Below are positions 60,304-64,000 of a DNA stretch of 64,000 nt, piece after piece. Origin of the DNA: Papaver somniferum (lineage: Eukaryota > Streptophyta > Magnoliopsida > Ranunculales > Papaveraceae). Location: assembly GCF_003573695.1 (NCBI RefSeq), contig NC_039359.1:139463939-139527938 (forward strand), given 5' to 3'. The notes beneath the pieces were generated by a model. The model worked only from the letters and a program-made list of their open reading frames with translations, did no database searches and was not told where the DNA came from. Positions within the stretch are counted from its first letter, which is position 1. Each line of letters starts with the position of its first letter. The position numbers and the translations under genes are program-made.

Positions 60304-60819
60304 CAAGTCATTTAGCCTAACCCATGTATCTCATGGGAAGCAGTGGAGTTGCGTGTGTTAGTGTTACACGATCAGTCTTGCCCACTTCTCCCATCATCAC
60401 TAACCGTCCATGACTTCCTGACACGTTCTTGTGATGGCGCGTTGTGGGCTGCACGCTGTAAACCGCCAGACCAATACCCCAGTATGTATCCCCCAGTTTG
60501 TGACATGATTGATGTCTCGAATATGTGGATCGTGGGACCCACAAAAAGTAGCATGTAATGCTAGGTTAAATAACTAAGTTATTTGGGAATTTGATACTTG
60601 TAAAATATCATGTGAATTCTATGCATGTAATGCATCGAATATATTCAGCATGTATGAAGCATCGTTGTTGAGCGTCTTAAAATAACATCATGTCCAGCCT
60701 ACTTCATGTGATGGTTTGGAGGCTGCGCAAACAAGTCCTCTCTTGGATGACCACATGGTGTGGTAGAGTGGCGGATGGTAATCACCACGACACCTCATTA
60801 ACCAACTAACTCCTGACCA

Positions 60820-61900
60820 GGGTTGTATAACCAAGCAGGTGAAGTTGAATGGACGAGATGATCTTTGAGACACTCATCTGCGACCGTTAGTAGAATTAGG
60901 GTTTATGAAGAGGTGCGCAAGCATCACTCTTCAGCTTGGTCGAATCCAAGATTGGGACACGATTTTTGCAACGCCAATTGGGCATGCGTGTAGACGGCAT
61001 GCCGGTGTACATGCCCATACCTCATTGTCTCGTGAAAGTGTAATCTAGATCGCTCAATTTGTCCGGCAAAGAGGAGCGGCTAGGATTGATTTGCGACGGA
61101 GATTTTGTGCCGCAAAGGCCGCTCATCAAGCCAACTTTGGGCGCGCGTTTCGAGGCAACCAAGCATGGTCGGTCTTGGCCGATTAGTCTGGTGTGCATAC
61201 GACGGGCTGGTGTACACGCCTGTATTTCATTGTATCATAGAAACGTGATCTAAGCCACTCAATTTGTCCGGCAAAGTTGAGTTGTCGAGATTAGTTTGCA
61301 ATTGGGAGGTGTAACCACGCCTAGTTTGGGCGTGCGAATCGAGGCAACCAGGCATGATATGCCTTGGACGATCTGGTGTGGAGATACATGGGCCCACGGT
61401 GATCATGTTGATGCGCACCAGACCTGCCTAGTCTATTCCTGGACCCTTCATTCGTGCAGGAGAAAATGGACGCTCGTGATGTTCAAACCCTAATTAGGGT
61501 TTCACCGGCCGTGTGTCATGCCTTGTTTGGGGGCACGAACTGGAACGACCAGCTATAATTGGTCCTGACCGATCAGTCATGTTTGAAGGCGGGCCCACAG
61601 TGATTGTCTCTGGGCCCTTTGAATCTACATCAACACCCTCCATCTATGCCTGTGAAGGTGGATGGTTGAGACTGCTTTGCGACACATGTAATGTGCCGCA
61701 GACCCTAAATTAGGGTTTCACGTCCGCGCTGCTTTGGATGGATGATTTGGCAATCCATGCTACTCTTTTGGGGAGGCTGACCATGCGGGTCCCGCATTGG
61801 GTCGGTGTGAATACTCCAATACCTGCCTGGGGGTTATGGATCCGATCTAAGCCATCCAATCATGCTGGTGAAGTTGGATGGTCGTGATCGTTTCTGAGAC
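60820..61900 (-). repeat. Degenerate tandem repeat of about 200 bp in gypsy U3
   Basis: A block with the sense AGCCACTCAATTTGTCCGG, then a GTTGAGTTG/GTTGGATGG..CGTGAT segment, then GGGCGTGCGAATCGAGGCAACC recurs at about 60820, 61045, 61250, 61440, 61640 and 61850, roughly every 200 bp. The units are strongly diverged. Confidence 0.65.
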
Positions 61901-62226
61901 TGATACAGACAATCCAGATGCTCGATCGGGCTAGTATAACACTCCGAGAGTTATAGACTGTACGGGTATTTCTTACATGCCTCCTTATTTAATGCTTGGA
62001 GATTCGTGTTGCTCTGCTAATCGATCACTCAGTCGTCATGCCGCACCAATAATGAGAATGGAGTAGTACAGGAAATACAAGGTTGGTCATGCATTAATTG
62101 GTAATGCTATAAGTTTATAGTGAAGAAGTATTCTCCACTTTATCAGTGGCTTTATCCTTTGCAGGATGTTAGCCCATAGTTTTGGCTTTTACAATTTTAG
62201 CCTTAAATGAAAATCCACCGTCAACA

Positions 62227-62242
62227 TTAAGTCCCCTGCCTA
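62227..62242 (-). other. Polypurine tract of the gypsy element
   Basis: The minus strand reads TAGGCAGGGGACTTAA immediately before the LTR start. It shows that the LTR is the 3' one and that the interior lies to the right. Confidence 0.75.
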
Positions 62243-62496
62243 ACACATAATGGTTACACTATTGTGGTGTAGGCATGAGATGGTGACAAATTTGTATAAG
62301 GAAATGACTAAGTTAAAGTAAATACACATTTACCGCATAGATAGACATCGCCAAGTGGAGATGGTCAAATTAGGGCTTGGGAGAAAAGCACGACTCGGTC
62401 GGCGTCGAGACCTTCAGATAAGCTATGCTGTAGCTGATTTGGTCTTCTTTTAGGGCTTCCTTCAACATGTATGCGGATATCTACCCCAGCCAGGCA

Positions 62497-63010
62497 TCAC
62501 AATAGATCACCTCCGAAGCTCTTGTGATACAGGATCCCTTCGTGAAATACGAACCGCTTGGCTTTTTGCTTTATATTGACAACATCCTTTTGATTAGTGG
62601 GAGTTGCCCCATCACGGAGATAGCTAATGTACGACTCTCTCCAGTCCCCAGTGTGGTTCACACTAAAAACCTCCAATTGGTGTGGTGGCGCTTGACAATT
62701 TGAGCAGGACTTCTGAAGTAGTCTGGATTGAGTCTCCATCTCTGGCCAGTAATAGCCCAGGCGTTGAAGTCGTCGGTAAAGCGTTACCACCAGCGATTGT
62801 ACGCAAATTTTATTGTGAACACGGTTAAGCTGTTGTTGTGCCTCATCATCTCCAAGACATCTTGATAGAGAACCATCCGGGTTTCGATGATATAGCATAC
62901 CATGAATCATGAAGAAGTTCTGCAGGGTTTTGAGACTGACCTTTCCTTGGGAGAGTGAGCTGCTGAGATCCTGAATGATCGGCGTTCGCCAATCGTGAGC
63001 CTCGGTGTCT
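62497..63010 (-). pseudogene. Tat-like gypsy integrase N-terminal zinc modules, core deleted
   Basis: Two DWR modules occur in order. The first reads DWRTPIIQDLSSSLSQG and leads into RVHNKICVQSL, RRLQRLGYYWPEM and a KSCSNCQ pair, an H2C2-type domain lacking its second His. The second reads DWRESYISYLRDGATPTNQK and HEGILYHKSFGGDLL and then stops. Only about 270 bp separate this from the polypurine tract, so the DDE catalytic core and C-terminal part are missing. With the stop upstream of the first DWR, the element cannot integrate itself. Confidence 0.8.
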
Positions 63011-63012
63011 TT

Positions 63013-64000
63013 TTATTGTGACAACAATGTTGATTCTATGGTTCTCCTCTTTACTGTCGGGGCTTCTTCAAAACCTTCGAACTTCAATTTGGAAGCCAGC
63101 GTTGCTAGGAAATCAACGTGTTTGTTGTTGCTGCGACCAATATGGGTTATGGTTGCATCGACAAAGTAGTTTAGTAACCTTTGTGCTTTTGATCGGTATG
63201 GAGCTAGCGTTACTTCCTTCAATGCGTATACTCCATTAATATGATTAACCAGTAGTTTGGAGTCACCTCTTATCTCCATACGTGTGACTCCTGCTTGTTT
63301 GGCTATTGACAGCCCTATGAGGAAGGCTTCATACTCTGCGGAGTTGTTGGTTCATTGGAAGTCCATCTTGAAGAAGTGTGAGAATACATCCCCAGTCAGG
63401 GATACTAAGACCACGCCTGCTCCTCCGGTGTTACTGCTAGGGGTAGCGGAGCCGTCAAAATACAAGATCCATGCTTCTTCCTCGACAACAGAGATGTCTA
63501 GAAATTCTCCAGGAAGATCTTCATGTAGCCCCGTAGTGCCTTCTCCAGGGAATGCTACTAATAAGTCTGCGACTTCTTACCCCTTGATAGCTTTAGGCGA
63601 CGTATGTGTTATGTCCAACTCCGACATTTGGAGAAGCCACTTGGCCGTCCTTCCCATCATGACCGGTTTTGAAAGCAAAAACTTCGCAGGATCAGATTTA
63701 GATATGAGTACCACCTTGTTGGACAGTAGGTAATGTCTAAACTTATGAATGGAATGGATTAGATCTAAATATGCTTTCTCTTCCTTGGGATACCTGAGCT
63801 CAGCATCTCTTAATATTCGACTGAAGTAATATATGGGCGTTCGATTCCCTCATCGTCTTCCTGGGCGAGTAAAGCCCCTACAACGGTATCACTGAAGGCG
63901 GTGTAGAGACATAGCGGCTTCCCTTGGACGGGAGACCTCATGATGGTTGGAGATGATAGTATTCGCTGAATCTTTTGAAACGCTTCCTGTTGAGTTGCGG
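63013..64000 (-). pseudogene. Tat-like gypsy reverse transcriptase end and two RNase H regions
   Basis: From the right edge inward come the RT-linked RNase H text (ALLAQEDDEGIERPIYYFSR, RYPKEEKAYLDLIHSI, MMGRTAKWLLQMSELDITHT). Then comes the additional RNase H typical of the Tat lineage: ILYFDGSATPSSNTGGAGV (first Asp), NNSAEYEAFLIGL (Glu), EIRGDSKLLVNHING (second Asp) and THIGRSNNKHVDFLATLAS (His region). In-frame stops after SPKAIKG, after MDFQ and after STLLSQ make it a pseudogene. The N-terminal RT and gag lie beyond the window. Confidence 0.88.

Larger units (their letters stand above)
59928..62226 (-). mobile_element. Gypsy/Tat-like 3' LTR (about 2.3 kb)
   Basis: The minus strand starts TGTTGACGGTGGATTTTC, right after a polypurine tract, and ends CCGGCAGAAATATTTTTCACCCA, giving TG...CA. 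It is noticeably richer in G and C than the rest of the window. It is cut into a copia LTR (five bases before it are ATTTA); the other duplication copy lies beyond the right edge. Plus-strand frames in it (for example 59981-60361) have no family resemblance and I treat them as chance. Confidence 0.82.

Noticed and set aside
59981..60361. 126-codon plus-strand frame as a gene
   Set aside because: It begins 50 bp inside the U5 end of a minus-strand gypsy LTR and shows no domain.

Overview
This window is plant nuclear DNA, probably from a eudicot with a large genome. It is almost entirely transposable elements nested inside one another, and I see no intact host gene. The evidence for a plant is the long LTR retrotransposons with the classic plant primer-binding sites (TGGTATCAGAGC for Ty1/copia, TTGGCGCCGCTGCCGGGG for Ty3/gypsy), a plant-type L1-like LINE with a zf-RVT and RNase H tail, a CACTA transposon, and captured fragments of plant-like RAD51 and S-adenosylhomocysteine hydrolase genes. 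The sequence alone does not name the species.

Layout. 1-8298: overlapping minus- and plus-strand LTRs of one large copia superfamily (LTRs about 2.4-2.7 kb, start TGTTAGAGCA, end TTTTCA), truncated into each other. 8299-56404: a single copia 5' LTR whose two ends are now 48 kb apart. Inside it, from outside in, lie a CACTA-like scrap, a copia LTR (8677-53811, near-matching 5-bp flanks) and a minus-strand gypsy/Tat-like element (9911-52328, target duplication ATATG). Two insertion lineages sit in that Tat-like element. (a) A non-autonomous copia (11050-22059, TSD AACTC) lies in its 3' LTR and itself carries a gypsy solo LTR (17809-20288, TSD GTATG). (b) A minus-strand LINE (about 28229-48970) lies in its interior. 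The LINE carries a gene-capturing CACTA element (29632-34186, TSD TAT) and a young non-autonomous gypsy element (34623-44891, TSD GAAAG). 56393-64000: a scrap of copia gag, a copia solo LTR (56864-59346, TSD TGAAA), another LTR fragment, and the 3' end of a Tat-like gypsy element (LTR 59928-62226, RT-RNase H-integrase remnant to the right edge).

Functionally nothing here forms a working pathway. All pol-type reading frames are broken by stops, frameshifts or insertions. The only long intact frame is a 515-residue acidic, Tyr/Asn/Gln-rich ORF in the young gypsy element. Several elements are non-autonomous (gag only, or one orphan ORF) and would need partners elsewhere in the genome. The most notable signals are the reconstructable nesting, the CACTA element holding spliced-gene fragments of RAD51 and SAHH, the different families of iterated palindromes at the same place in the copia LTRs, and two structural differences between the LTRs of the young gypsy element: a perfect 57-bp hairpin in one and a 151-bp deletion removing the TATA box in the other.
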